64,000 nucleotides of DNA from Holophagaceae bacterium (GCA_013334395.1 JAAXXS010000001.1:40723-104722); one strand, 5' to 3'. Counted from the first letter of the stretch, positions 1 to 8,408 are shown. Numbers and translations are program-made. The notes: generated from the letters alone by a model not told the origin.

Positions 1-444
1 GAAGGTGGGCTCGTCGGCCTTGCCGCCGATCAACCGCCGCACCGAGGCCCCTTTCAGCTCCACCAGGAAATACTCCCCGGCGACGGCCAGCAAGAAGGCA
101 CTGCGGTCCGGGTTCCAGAGCAGGGTGCCCCGGTCCAGGGCGGCCTTCGCTGCGGCCTCCGGGACCCCGGCCCCGGCCAGGGCCTTCTCGATGGGGCTGG
201 CGTCCAGCAGGGGCTTGGCTTCCCAGGTGGCGGGATCCACGCGCAGCAGGGCCACGCGGTTGCCGTCCCGGCTGGTCCGCAGGAGCCCCCCGTCCGGAAG
301 CCAGTCCAGCCGGGTGGCGGCGGGACCTTCGTAGGCTTTCCGCAGGGTCGGATGGCCCACCGCCTCGAGGGTGAGGGTGCCGGTGCCCTGAGCGAGCAGG
401 CTGGAGGCGAGGAGCAGGCAGGCCAGGGCGGTGCGCAGCGACAT
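1..444 (-). CDS. S9-family (dipeptidyl peptidase IV-like) peptidase, N-terminal part, cut by window edge
   Basis: The reading frame opens with ATG at 444 and runs off the left edge with no stop (148 codons). It was translated by hand because the ORF track shows only a shadow here. It begins with a signal peptide (MSLRTALACLLLASSLLAQ), so the product is probably exported. What follows (ATRLDWLPDGGLLRTSRDG, then PATWEAKPLLD) resembles the start of the beta-propeller domain of prolyl oligopeptidase/DPP-IV enzymes. The catalytic domain would lie outside the window. It sits downstream of pepQ on the same strand, which fits a proline-peptide degradation pair. The family call rests on the N-terminal pattern alone. 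Confidence 0.6.
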   Translation of the reverse strand, partial: MSLRTALACLLLASSLLAQGTGTLTLEAVGHPTLRKAYEGPAATRLDWLPDGGLLRTSRDGNRVALLRVDPATWEAKPLLDASPIEKALAGAGVPEAAAKAALDRGTLLWNPDRSAFLLAVAGEYFLVELKGASVRRLIGGKADEPTF

Positions 445-510
445 GGGAACTCCGGGGGGATGGCGGATGGGCATCCCGGGGGCAGGGCAGGGTCAGGGTG
501 GCGTGGGGCC

Positions 511-1821
511 TCAGGCGGGCAGGTGCGGCCGGGTCAGGTTGCGGTGCCCCTCGGCCGTGACCAGCAGGTTGTCCTCGATCCGGATGCCGCCGCAGGGGGT
601 GAGCTCGTCGATGAGCTTCCAGTTGAAGCGGTCCCGGTATTCGTTGTCACGGAAGGGCCGCAGCAGCATGGGGATGAAGTAGAGCCCGGGCTCCACCGTG
701 AACACCTGGCCCGCGTCGATGGTGCGGGTGGTGCGGAGGAAGGGATGCTGGGGCGGCGGGGGGGCGGGGGTGCCGTCGGGGGCGCCCTGGCGGCCCGCCA
801 CGTCGTGCACCTGGATGCCCAAGTGGTGGCCCAGCCCGTGGGGGAAGAAGGGGCGGCTGAGGCCATCGGCCACAGCCTCCTCGGGGCTGACCTTCAGGAT
901 GCCCTGTTCCTGCAGCAAGCCGGCGATGAGCAGGTGCCCCTGGTGGTGAAGGTCCCCGTAGGGCAGCTGGGGCTTCACCATGGCGCAGAGGTCCAGCTCG
1001 ATCTGGACCATGCCATCGATGAGGGCTGCGAACCGGGGGTCGCAGTGGGGCGCCGCCAGGGTCCGGGTGATGTCGGCGGCGTAGCCGCGCACCTGGGCGC
1101 CGGCGTCGATGAGCAGGACCGCGCCGTGCTTGAGCCCGCGCTTGCCCTCGTAGTGGAGGGTGGCGCCCTTCTCGTTGAGGGCCACGATGCTGCCGTAGGG
1201 CATCTCGTGATCCACGATGCCCGCGGCCTGCACGTAGGCGTGGTGGATCTCCAATTCGCTGGCCCCGGCCAGGAAGGCGGCCCGGGCGGCCCGGTGGCCC
1301 CGGGCGGCGATGACTGTGGCCTCATCGATGCACTCGACTTCGTAGGCGCTCTTGGTGGTGCGGTGCCAGTCGAGGTGGGCCGTCAGCAGGGCGGGGTTCA
1401 GCTCCAAGCCCGCGGCCTCGGCCCGGTCGGTCTCGTTGCCAATGTAGGCGGCCCGGGTCAGGGTGCCCAGGCGCTTCCAGACGTCCTCCACGGTGCCGAC
1501 TTCCTCGAGGTCGAAGGCGGCGGCCCAGAAGGGATCGCCGAGGGGCGACTGCTCGTACCAGAAGTCCTCGGGGGCGTAGCGGATAAGGCGGGGGCGCTGG
1601 CCCGGGCGGATCACCACCACGTGGTGGGGCCCCGCCATGGGGCACCAGTGGGCGAAGTGGGGCGTGGGGTGGAAGGGGGCGTCCTGGTCGTCGGCGAAGT
1701 GGGTGTAGACCTTGCCGCTGGAGATCACCAGGGCGTCGTAGCCCGTCTCGGCGAGGGCCTCAGCGGTGGTGCGCTGGCGCTCGGCGAGGTGGCTTTGGAA
1801 GAGGGCGGAGAGATCGGTCAT
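511..1821 (-). CDS. pepQ: Xaa-Pro dipeptidase (M24 metallopeptidase)
   Basis: This 436-residue protein is close to the length of E. coli PepQ. PepQ hydrolyses Xaa-Pro dipeptides in the cytoplasm with a two-metal pita-bread fold. Metal-ligand motifs are visible: LLIDAGAQVRGYAADITRT (two Asp), FFPHGLGHHLGIQVHDV (His), VFTVEPGLYF (Glu) and GGIRIEDNLLV (Glu). The N-terminal creatinase-like domain (DALVISSGKVYTHFADDQ) is present. The open frame extends upstream to 2046 but that part overlaps mqnA and looks non-coding; ATG 1821 (MTDLSALFQ) gives the family length. It lies 52 bp after mqnA and 66 bp before the S9 peptidase, probably one transcript. Confidence 0.93.
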   Translation of the reverse strand: MTDLSALFQSHLAERQRTTAEALAETGYDALVISSGKVYTHFADDQDAPFHPTPHFAHWCPMAGPHHVVVIRPGQRPRLIRYAPEDFWYEQSPLGDPFWAAAFDLEEVGTVEDVWKRLGTLTRAAYIGNETDRAEAAGLELNPALLTAHLDWHRTTKSAYEVECIDEATVIAARGHRAARAAFLAGASELEIHHAYVQAAGIVDHEMPYGSIVALNEKGATLHYEGKRGLKHGAVLLIDAGAQVRGYAADITRTLAAPHCDPRFAALIDGMVQIELDLCAMVKPQLPYGDLHHQGHLLIAGLLQEQGILKVSPEEAVADGLSRPFFPHGLGHHLGIQVHDVAGRQGAPDGTPAPPPPQHPFLRTTRTIDAGQVFTVEPGLYFIPMLLRPFRDNEYRDRFNWKLIDELTPCGGIRIEDNLLVTAEGHRNLTRPHLPA

Positions 1822-1873
1822 GGGGTCATCCAGGTGAGGATCCAGGTTGTCAGAGGATCGGGGGTTCGGAAAG

Positions 1874-2683
1874 TCAGAGGAAGCGGAGCGGCTTCTCCTC
1901 GGGGGCGAACCCGTGGCGGACCGCCTTCTCGAAGAACAGGGCCAGGCTCTCCCGTTCGGCCTCGCCCAGGGTGTAGCTGATGTTCTCCGTGAGGTACTCG
2001 TGGAGCTCGATCTTGGTCCAGCCGATGGTCCGCCGGGCCTCTTCAACGATATCGGGCAGCTGGGCCAGGCCGATCTCCAGGCTCTTGTGGAAGAAGGGCC
2101 CCACGCCGCCGGGCACCTTCAGGACTGGGGCATCCTTCCGCACCAGCCAGAGGGCGAAGACGAAGGGGAGGCCGGTCCAGGCATGCCACTCCTCGGCGAG
2201 GTCCAGCACGAAGAGGCCCTGCCGGGGCGCGCGCATGGCTGCGTCACCGATCATCAGGGCCGCGTCGTGGCCTTCCAGCATCGCAGGCAGGTCCGGGCCC
2301 ATGTCCGCCACCACCGGGCTCACGCCGTAGCGCTCGCGGAGCAGCAGCTGGGCCAGGACCACGCTGGTGCGGCTGGAGGTGTCGAGGGCCAGGCTGCGGA
2401 TCTGCTCGGGCGGGACCTTCGACAGGATCACCACGCTGCGCACCCGCTTGGGCGAGGCGATGCAGAGCCCCGGTACGATGAGCAGGTCCGGGATCCGCAG
2501 GTACTCGATGGAGCTGACGATGCCCGCGTCCACCTCGCCCGCCCGCAGGCGGTCGGCGCAGACCGAGGGGTAGTGGAACTTCAGGTGGAAGTGCTCCCAG
2601 CCCAGCCCGTGCTTGAACCCCTGGTTCAGGGGGGCGGCGTTGAGGTAGTCGATGATGGAGAGGCGGAAGGGAGACTCTGGCAT
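1874..2683 (-). CDS. mqnA: Chorismate dehydratase MqnA (futalosine menaquinone pathway)
   Basis: The 269-residue product matches the MqnA family (periplasmic-binding-protein fold, formerly DUF178). MqnA converts chorismate to 3-[(1-carboxyvinyl)oxy]benzoate, the first step of the futalosine route to menaquinone. Family hallmarks visible are IDYLNAAPLNQGF at the start, DAGIVSSIEYLR, LDTSSRTSVVLAQLLL and LMIGDAAMRA. The C-terminal helix region (ENISYTLGEAERESLALFF) is also typical. Its presence implies that the organism makes menaquinone by the futalosine rather than the MenFDHCEB route, unless other copies exist elsewhere. It is the first gene of the minus-strand group leading into pepQ and is divergent from the alkyltransferase pair. 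Confidence 0.92.
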   Translation of the reverse strand: MPESPFRLSIIDYLNAAPLNQGFKHGLGWEHFHLKFHYPSVCADRLRAGEVDAGIVSSIEYLRIPDLLIVPGLCIASPKRVRSVVILSKVPPEQIRSLALDTSSRTSVVLAQLLLRERYGVSPVVADMGPDLPAMLEGHDAALMIGDAAMRAPRQGLFVLDLAEEWHAWTGLPFVFALWLVRKDAPVLKVPGGVGPFFHKSLEIGLAQLPDIVEEARRTIGWTKIELHEYLTENISYTLGEAERESLALFFEKAVRHGFAPEEKPLRFL

Positions 2684-2769
2684 GGCTTGAGTCTAGGAGC
2701 CCCGCCGGCTCGCGTGAAACCCTTCTGCGATTCCCTTGCAGGTCGCGGTGGCCCTGGCATGATGACTCC

Positions 2770-3234
2770 ATGCTCCTCTGGCACTACGAGCTGACCACTC
2801 CCATGGGACCGATGCGCGCCGCCTTCGACGGCCGTGGCAGGCTCCAGCAGCTGGTGCTGGAGGGCCATGATCCCCGCAAGACCAGCCCGCTGCCCCCCCG
2901 GGAGCAGCGGGAGGCGAAGCGCTTTCTGGACCGTCAGATCGAGGCCTATCTCGCGGGTACCCTGCGCACCTTCACCGTGCCCCTGGACCCCCAGGGGACG
3001 GCCATCGAGCTGCGGGTCTGGGACACCATCCTTACCATCCCCTTCGGGCAGAACCGGCAGCCGGCAGACCTGGCCGCCTGGCTGGGCATTGATGAGGACG
3101 TGGTCGTCATGGCCTGCGTCGCCAACCCCATCGTCCTGCTGATCCCCGCCCACCGGGTGATCCTGCCGGGCGATGGTCCCCTCCCGAAAGCACTGCGTCA
3201 CCTTGAGACTGGGACGGGATGGCAGAAGCCCTGA
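2770..3234 (+). CDS. Degenerate O6-alkylguanine-DNA alkyltransferase homologue, active-site Cys replaced by Ala
   Basis: This 154-residue protein has the two-domain layout of Ogt/Ada-C: an N-terminal domain (LTTPMGPMRAAFDGRGRLQQL) and a winged-helix part (ELRVWDTILTIPFGQ). The active-site motif PCHRV reads PAHRV, so methyl transfer to Cys is impossible. Alkyltransferase-like (ATL) proteins have Trp or Ala at this position and bind alkylated DNA without repair. However, the Arg-finger position aligned from the downstream paralogue also appears to be lost (DEDVVVMACVANP versus EKCIRAAARANAANP), and the C-terminal GYAGG segment is missing. It may be an ATL-like sensor or a decaying duplicate. 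The intact paralogue starts within or just after its end. Confidence 0.75.
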   Translation: MLLWHYELTTPMGPMRAAFDGRGRLQQLVLEGHDPRKTSPLPPREQREAKRFLDRQIEAYLAGTLRTFTVPLDPQGTAIELRVWDTILTIPFGQNRQPADLAAWLGIDEDVVVMACVANPIVLLIPAHRVILPGDGPLPKALRHLETGTGWQKP

Positions 3235-3257
3235 TAACAAAAAACCGCGATTCTGCC

Positions 3258-3782
3258 ATGCTGGAGCCCATGCCAGAGACCTTTCATATGCTCAGCACAC
3301 CCTTCGGGGAGCTGGGCGCAGCCTTCGACGGCGATGGGCGTCTGGCGCAGCTGGTCCGGGTCTACAAGATGCCTCCGGCACCGCCCGAAGGGCCGCTGCC
3401 GCGGAGCCTGCCCTACCTGAGGCGGCAGCTGGAGGCCTATTTCTCGGGCAACCTCCGCGACTTCAACATTCCCATGATCGTGGAAGGCACTGACTTTCAG
3501 CGACGGGTCTGGAAGGAGCTGCAGAAGATCCCCTATGGCCAGGCCGTCACCTACCTGGAGCTGGCGCGGCGCCTGGGCGACGAAAAGTGCATCCGGGCCG
3601 CGGCTCGCGCCAACGCGGCGAACCCCATCGCCATCCTGATCCCCTGCCACCGCGTCATCGGCTCGGATGGGTCCCTGGTGGGCTACGCCGGCGGGCTGGA
3701 CATGAAGGAGTTCCTGCTGCGCCTGGAGGGCGTCCTGCCCAAGGCGCCGCCCCAGCCAAGGCTGCCGCTGAGCTGGGACTGA
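3258..3782 (+). CDS. ogt: Methylated-DNA--protein-cysteine S-methyltransferase
   Basis: The protein is a suicide DNA-repair enzyme that transfers alkyl groups from O6-alkylguanine to its own Cys. It carries IPCHRVIGSDG with the active-site Cys, the DNA-binding helix RRVWKELQKIPYGQAVTY, the IRAAARANAANP arginine-finger/Asn region and the C-terminal LVGYAGGLDMKEFLL. The frame is open from 3219. ATG 3219 would overlap the upstream gene by 16 bp; ATG 3258 and ATG 3270 (preceded by GGAG) are alternatives, and the family domain starts at about HMLSTPFGEL. It is a tandem paralogue of the gene before it and ends back-to-back with speD. Confidence 0.9.
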   Translation: MLEPMPETFHMLSTPFGELGAAFDGDGRLAQLVRVYKMPPAPPEGPLPRSLPYLRRQLEAYFSGNLRDFNIPMIVEGTDFQRRVWKELQKIPYGQAVTYLELARRLGDEKCIRAAARANAANPIAILIPCHRVIGSDGSLVGYAGGLDMKEFLLRLEGVLPKAPPQPRLPLSWD

Positions 3783-4142
3783 TCAGCCGGGGAGGACCCG
3801 CAGGGGGCCGCGCTCCAGCTCGAGCCGGGTCTCGCCGGTGGCGCCGAAGGCCGCTTTCAGGTGGGCCACGCCCCGCTCCATGTCCACGGCCCCGCAGCTG
3901 AAGAAGTCCACGGCCGCGAAGCCGTGCTCAGGCCAGGTGTGGATGGCGAGGTGGCTCTCGGCGATGATGACGGCGCCGCTGACCCCGTGGGGGCTGAAGT
4001 GATGGAAGCTGTGGGTCACGATGGTGGCGCCGGAGGCCGTGGCGGCTTCGAGCATGGCCCGGGTCACCCCTTCCAGATCAGCCAGGGCGGGGGCCTCGCA
4101 GCCCGTGAACTCGGCGAGCAGGTGGCGGCCCAGGGCGCTCAT
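3783..4142 (-). CDS. speD: S-adenosylmethionine decarboxylase proenzyme
   Basis: At 119 residues this is a bacterial class 1B AdoMet decarboxylase. It supplies decarboxylated AdoMet (the aminopropyl donor) for spermidine synthesis. The self-cleavage site is visible as ES in AESHLAIHTWPEHG, where the Ser becomes the pyruvoyl group. FFSCG contains the conserved Cys. The N-terminal GRHLLAEF and HHFSPHGVSG segments are typical. ATG 4142 was chosen because it forms a 4-bp ATGA overlap with the stop of the upstream methyltransferase gene and gives the standard N-terminus; the track start at 4169 adds nine unlikely residues. The translational coupling suggests one transcript with that gene. No speE is seen nearby. 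Confidence 0.9.
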   Translation of the reverse strand: MSALGRHLLAEFTGCEAPALADLEGVTRAMLEAATASGATIVTHSFHHFSPHGVSGAVIIAESHLAIHTWPEHGFAAVDFFSCGAVDMERGVAHLKAAFGATGETRLELERGPLRVLPG

Positions 4143-5404
4143 GGGATTCGGGTCAGCAGGGCCACGCACTCCACATGGCTGGTGAGGGGGAAGAGGTCCA
4201 GCACCGCCAGCTGCTCCAGGCGCCAGGCGCTGGAGAGCCGCTTCACGTCCCGGCAGAAGGCGGCGCCGTCGCAGCCCACCAGCACCAGGGTGCCCACGCC
4301 CGCGGTGGCCAGCCGGTCACAGAGGGCGGGCTCCAGGCCTGCCCGGGGTGGGTCCAGCAGGATCACATCCTCGGGCTGGCCGAGGCCTTCGGGCACCCAC
4401 TCCGCCACGTCGGCCACCAGGCACTCGGCGGGCAGGCCCGCGGCCTCCAGGTTGCGCCGGGCCCAGGCCACGGCCGCGGTGCCGGACTCCACGAGCACCC
4501 GGTGCTGGAAGCGGTCGCCCAGCAGCACGGAGAAGAGACCCACGCCGCCATAGAGGTCGAACAGGGTGCTGCCCTGGACCTTCCAGTCCCGCAGCAGGCT
4601 CCCGAAGGCCTCGGCGGCCCAGGGCGGACTCACCTGGAAGAAGGCGCCGGGCTCGTGGCACAGCACGGCCTCGCCCAGCCGATGGCGGATGGGCTGGGTG
4701 GCGCGGTGCCAGCCATCGGGTTCCAGAGTCCAGGTCCGGCTCCGCTCATCGGTGGCCCACACCTGGTCTGCGGGACTGCCCGTGGACAGCTCCCAGCGTC
4801 CAGGACGGGTCGTGAGCGCCTGGCCGCGGATGCCCTCCAGCAGCCGGGGGATGGCGTTCGACAGGGGGTCCGCCGCGGCGGGGCAGGTGGTGATCGGCAC
4901 CAGCGCGTGGCTGTGCCGCCGGAAGTAGCCGAGGGAGGCGCCGTCCCAGTGCAGCTGGATCCGGTGGCGGCGGGCCTCGTCCGGGGCGGGGTGCCAGGTC
5001 CAGGGCTGGTCCTCGCCCAGCTGGCGCCGCAGCAGGTCCGCGACCATCTGGCGCTTGAGCTCGGGACCATGCCGGCCGGCCTCCCAGAGCTCACAGCCCC
5101 CGCAGAGGTCGGCCACGGCACAGGCAGCCTCTGTCCTCCGCGGGTCCCGGGTGACCCAGCGGGTGACCCGGCCTTCACCGTGGCGGGCCTTCCAGATGAC
5201 ATTGGCCTCGATGACCTCGCCGGGGAAGAGGGCGAGGGGCGCCTCCAGCAGGAGCAGGCGGCCATCCTCGGCCCGACCCACGCCCTTGCCACCCCAGGCG
5301 AGTCGCTCGATGGAGCCTCGCCAACCTTCAGTGTGTGCAGGGGAATTCCGATATGCTGGCGGAACCCCTCTCTTTTTGGAGCCTGTTTCCGCCTTGCGAT
5401 TCAC
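4139..5404 (-). CDS. TRAM-domain class I SAM-dependent RNA (uracil-5) methyltransferase, RlmC/RlmD/TrmA family
   Basis: The product methylates C5 of a uridine in rRNA or tRNA. Visible elements in order: TRAM RNA-binding domain (IERLAWGGKGVGR), a four-Cys iron-sulphur motif (CAVADLCGGC, then TTCP), SAM-binding LFDLYGGVGLFS, DPPRAGLE, a catalytic Cys in LVLVGCDG and the general base in SHVECVALL. The exact target cannot be told from sequence. The start is uncertain: there is no ATG near the TRAM domain. GTG 5404 is the first plausible start upstream and would overlap the divergent HD-GYP start by about 11 bp. The longer track ORF to 5734 crosses the HD-GYP gene and is unlikely. Confidence 0.85.
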   Translation of the reverse strand: MNRKAETGSKKRGVPPAYRNSPAHTEGWRGSIERLAWGGKGVGRAEDGRLLLLEAPLALFPGEVIEANVIWKARHGEGRVTRWVTRDPRRTEAACAVADLCGGCELWEAGRHGPELKRQMVADLLRRQLGEDQPWTWHPAPDEARRHRIQLHWDGASLGYFRRHSHALVPITTCPAAADPLSNAIPRLLEGIRGQALTTRPGRWELSTGSPADQVWATDERSRTWTLEPDGWHRATQPIRHRLGEAVLCHEPGAFFQVSPPWAAEAFGSLLRDWKVQGSTLFDLYGGVGLFSVLLGDRFQHRVLVESGTAAVAWARRNLEAAGLPAECLVADVAEWVPEGLGQPEDVILLDPPRAGLEPALCDRLATAGVGTLVLVGCDGAAFCRDVKRLSSAWRLEQLAVLDLFPLTSHVECVALLTRIP

Positions 5405-7106
5405 GGTAGCCGTACCCCCAAAGCACCGTAACACCCTCCTGGACTGCGTTGCAGGGGAGATGCGCGGGGCCCTGGTCTTCCAGGAGGGCGCCCCGGCGGA
5501 CGTGGTGATCGGCATGGTCGGGGAGGGCGCCTTCGTCTCCTGCCACGTCTGGCCCGGCCCGGAGGCGGCGGTGGCCCTGCTGAAGGCCGGCTGGGAGCGG
5601 GCCAAGGACCGGCGGTCCATGGAACGGCTCCATGAGGTGGGCCGGGCGCTCGCCTCCGAGCAGAACCTGGACCGGCTGCTGGACCTGATCCTCACCAAAG
5701 CCCGGGAGCTGGTGAAGGCCGAGGCCGGCTCCATCTACCTGCTGTCCGGGGAGGCGGATCGGCGAGAGCTGCTCTTCGCGCACACCCAGAATGCCCGGGT
5801 GAGCCTCCCCTTTCACCGCATCGTGATGCCCGTGTCCCGCCAGACCCTGGCCGGGTTTGTGGCCCTCAGCGCGGAGACCCTCAACATCCCGGACGTCTAC
5901 CGCATTCCGGAGGAGGCCCCCTACCGCTTCAATGACGCCTTCGACCGGCAGGCGGGCTACCGCACGGCGTCCATGCTGGTGGTGCCCATGCAGGACACCG
6001 AGGGCCAGGTGCTGGGCGTGCTGCAGCTGCTGAATCGGCTGGACGAGGACTCCGGGGACGGGGGCCGCTTCACGGCGGAGGATCAGGCCCTGGCCCAGAG
6101 CCTCGCGGGGCAGGCGGCGGTCTCCGTGAAGAACGCCCAGCTGCGCCTGGAGATCGAGCTCCTGTTCGAAGGCTTCGTCGCGGCGTCGGTGCAGGCCATC
6201 GAGTCCCGGGATCCGGTGACCAGTGGCCACTCCGGGCGGGTGGCGGACCTGACCGTGGGCCTGGCCGAGGCCGTGAACGCCACGCCCAATGGCACCTACG
6301 GCGAGCTGCGCTTCACGGACCGCCAGCTGCGGGAGCTCCGCTACGCCAGCCTGCTCCACGACTTCGGCAAGGTGGGCGTCCGGGAGCAGGTGCTGATCAA
6401 GGCGAAGAAGCTGGAGCCCAGCCAGCTGGAGGTCATCCTCCAGCGCCTCCGCCAGCGGGAGATGGAAGAGAGCCTCGAGCTGCTGGCCCTGGCCTGGAAG
6501 GGGGGCCAGGCCTTCGATCCCGCCCGCTGGGAGCGGACGCTGCGGGACCGTCAGGCCGAGAGCGAGCGCCTCATGCGCCTCGTCAGCCAGAGCAATGAGC
6601 CCACGGTCCTGGCCCAGGAAGTGGTCGAGGGACTGGGGCTGCTCGAAGACCTCTCCTTCACGCACTGGAGCGGCGAGCGCCGGGGCCTGGTCGAGCCCGC
6701 TGACCTCGCCAGCCTGAGGATCCGCCGCGGGAGCCTCTCGGAGGCCGAGCGCCTCGAGATCGAGAGCCATGTGACCCACACCTTCCGCTTCCTGGAGCGC
6801 ATCCCGTGGACGCGGGACCTGGCCGGTGTGCCCGCGATCGCCTATGCCCACCACGAGCGGCTCAGCGGCCACGGCTATCCCCGGCAGCTCGGAGCTGCGG
6901 AGATCCCCATCCAGAGCCGGGCCATGGCCATCGCCGACATCTTCGACGCCCTCACGGCCCGGGACCGGCCCTACAAGAGCGCCGTGCCCCTGGAGCGCAG
7001 CCTCGCCATCCTTGACGAGGAGGCCCAGAGCGGGGCCATCGACCGCCCCCTGCTGGACCTCTTCATCGAGGCGCGGGTGTTCGAGCGCACGACGGCCCAG
7101 AGCTGA
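5394..7106 (+). CDS. GAF domain / HD-GYP cyclic-di-GMP phosphodiesterase-like protein with large internal insertion
   Basis: The protein is predicted to be a cytoplasmic signalling enzyme hydrolysing c-di-GMP. A GAF sensor domain (about residues 85-250; KARELVKAEAGSIYLL through VLGVLQLLNR) is followed by a helical linker and an HD-GYP domain with LLHDFGKVG, HHERLSGHGYP and DIFDALTARDRPYK. Between the HDFGK and HHE..GYP motifs there are about 170 residues, whereas the usual distance is near 60, so roughly 100 extra residues are inserted. TTG 5394 is preferred as start: GGAG lies 12 bp upstream and the frame then begins MRFTVAVPPKH. The track start at 5055 lies inside the methyltransferase gene. 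Confidence 0.82.
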   Translation: MRFTVAVPPKHRNTLLDCVAGEMRGALVFQEGAPADVVIGMVGEGAFVSCHVWPGPEAAVALLKAGWERAKDRRSMERLHEVGRALASEQNLDRLLDLILTKARELVKAEAGSIYLLSGEADRRELLFAHTQNARVSLPFHRIVMPVSRQTLAGFVALSAETLNIPDVYRIPEEAPYRFNDAFDRQAGYRTASMLVVPMQDTEGQVLGVLQLLNRLDEDSGDGGRFTAEDQALAQSLAGQAAVSVKNAQLRLEIELLFEGFVAASVQAIESRDPVTSGHSGRVADLTVGLAEAVNATPNGTYGELRFTDRQLRELRYASLLHDFGKVGVREQVLIKAKKLEPSQLEVILQRLRQREMEESLELLALAWKGGQAFDPARWERTLRDRQAESERLMRLVSQSNEPTVLAQEVVEGLGLLEDLSFTHWSGERRGLVEPADLASLRIRRGSLSEAERLEIESHVTHTFRFLERIPWTRDLAGVPAIAYAHHERLSGHGYPRQLGAAEIPIQSRAMAIADIFDALTARDRPYKSAVPLERSLAILDEEAQSGAIDRPLLDLFIEARVFERTTAQS

Positions 7107-7155
7107 GGCTGGAGGCGGAGCGCTTAAGCCGGTAAGCTAAACGATTGGAGTCGTC

Positions 7156-7626
7156 ATGTCCGAACGCGAACCGCGCACCATCGATCTGCAGGGGATCATG
7201 GATCTGCTGCCCCACCGCTACCCGCTGCTGTTGGTGGACCGGATCCTGGATTTCGAGCCCAAGGCGTGGATCCGCGGGCTGAAGAATGTCAGCTACAACG
7301 AGGAGATCTTCCAGGGGCACTTCCCCAGTCGGCCCGTGTTTCCGGGCGTCTACATCGTGGAGGCCATGGCCCAGACCGGCGGCTGCCTCCTGCTGCGGGA
7401 GTTCGAGGACCGGGCCAACAAGGTCATCTACTTCATGGGCATCGACAAGGTCAAGTTCCGCAAGCCGGTGCAGCCCGGGGACCAGATGGTCATGGAAGTG
7501 AAGGTGCTGCAGTTCAAGGGCCGCATCTGCAAGATGCGCGGAGAGGCCTTCGTGGGTGGCCAGAAGGTCGCCGAGGCCGAGTTCATGTCCATGCTGATGG
7601 ACCTGGCGGAGGGAGAGTCGAAATGA
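7156..7626 (+). CDS. fabZ: 3-hydroxyacyl-[acyl-carrier-protein] dehydratase FabZ
   Basis: This 156-residue hot-dog fold enzyme dehydrates 3-hydroxyacyl-ACP in fatty acid elongation. Catalytic His lies in LLPHRYPLLLVDRI and catalytic Glu in YIVEAMAQTGG; GHFPSRPVFPG is the family signature. A Shine-Dalgarno GGAG precedes ATG 7156. Its stop overlaps the lpxA start (ATGA), the classic arrangement that balances phospholipid and lipid A synthesis from 3-hydroxyacyl-ACP. Confidence 0.97.
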   Translation: MSEREPRTIDLQGIMDLLPHRYPLLLVDRILDFEPKAWIRGLKNVSYNEEIFQGHFPSRPVFPGVYIVEAMAQTGGCLLLREFEDRANKVIYFMGIDKVKFRKPVQPGDQMVMEVKVLQFKGRICKMRGEAFVGGQKVAEAEFMSMLMDLAEGESK

Positions 7627-8408
7627 GCGCACAAGTCCACCCGAGCAGTGTGATCAGTCCCGAAGCGAGCCTTGGTGAAGGCGTGGTGGTGGGGCCCTTC
7701 TGCGTCATCGAGGGCAACGCCGTCATCGGCGCCCGCACCCTGCTCCGCAGCCACATCGTCATCGGCCCCCACACGGAGCTGGGCGAAGACAACGACATCT
7801 ACCCCCACGCCACCCTCGGCATGGGTCCCCAGGACCTCAAGTTCAAGGGGGCGCCCACCCGCCTGCAGATTGGCAACCGCAACGTCCTCCGCGAGGGCTG
7901 CACCCTGCACCGGGGCACCGAAGGCGGCGGCGGGCTCACCACCCTGGCCGACGACAACTTCCTGATGACCGGCTCCCACATCGCCCATGACTGCCACGTG
8001 GGCAGCAAGAACATCTTCGCCAACTCCGCCACCCTCGCGGGGCACGTGGAGGTGGGCGACGGCTGCAACATCGGCGCCTTCTCGGCCGTCCACCAGTTCT
8101 GCCGGGTGGGCCACCACGCCTTCATGGGCGGGTTCACCGTGGCCACCCAGGACGTGCTGCCCTTCATGAAGACCGCGGGCGCCAGGGACACCAAGAGCTA
8201 TGGCGTGAACACCATCGGCCTCCAGCGCAAGGGCTTCCCGGCCGAGACGGTCGAGGGGCTAAAGCGGGCCTACCGGCTGCTCTTCCACGCGGGACTGTTG
8301 CGCGACGAAGCGCTGGCCCAGGCCGAAAAGGAAGTGGGGCATATCGCCGAGGTCGCCTACCTCCTGCAGTTCATCCGCGAAGCCAAGCGGGGCGTGCATC
8401 GTGGCTGA
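7623..8408 (+). CDS. lpxA: UDP-N-acetylglucosamine acyltransferase LpxA
   Basis: The 261-residue protein has the left-handed beta-helix hexapeptide repeat pattern (VVVGPFCVIEGNAVIG and others) and a C-terminal helical domain. It catalyses the first step of lipid A synthesis. The catalytic His lies in GSHIAHDCHVG, and NIGAFSAVHQFCRVGHHAFMGG is characteristic. ATG 7623 overlaps the fabZ stop by 4 bp. The longer track frame starting at 7266 lies inside fabZ and is a shadow. Instead of lpxB, the next gene is era, starting inside the lpxA end. Confidence 0.96.
   Translation: MSAQVHPSSVISPEASLGEGVVVGPFCVIEGNAVIGARTLLRSHIVIGPHTELGEDNDIYPHATLGMGPQDLKFKGAPTRLQIGNRNVLREGCTLHRGTEGGGGLTTLADDNFLMTGSHIAHDCHVGSKNIFANSATLAGHVEVGDGCNIGAFSAVHQFCRVGHHAFMGGFTVATQDVLPFMKTAGARDTKSYGVNTIGLQRKGFPAETVEGLKRAYRLLFHAGLLRDEALAQAEKEVGHIAEVAYLLQFIREAKRGVHRG

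Noticed and set aside
352-1980. 542-residue plus-strand ORF opposite pepQ
   Set aside because: Low-complexity Gly/Val/Ala sequence with no motifs; the minus-strand frame has all M24 peptidase metal ligands.
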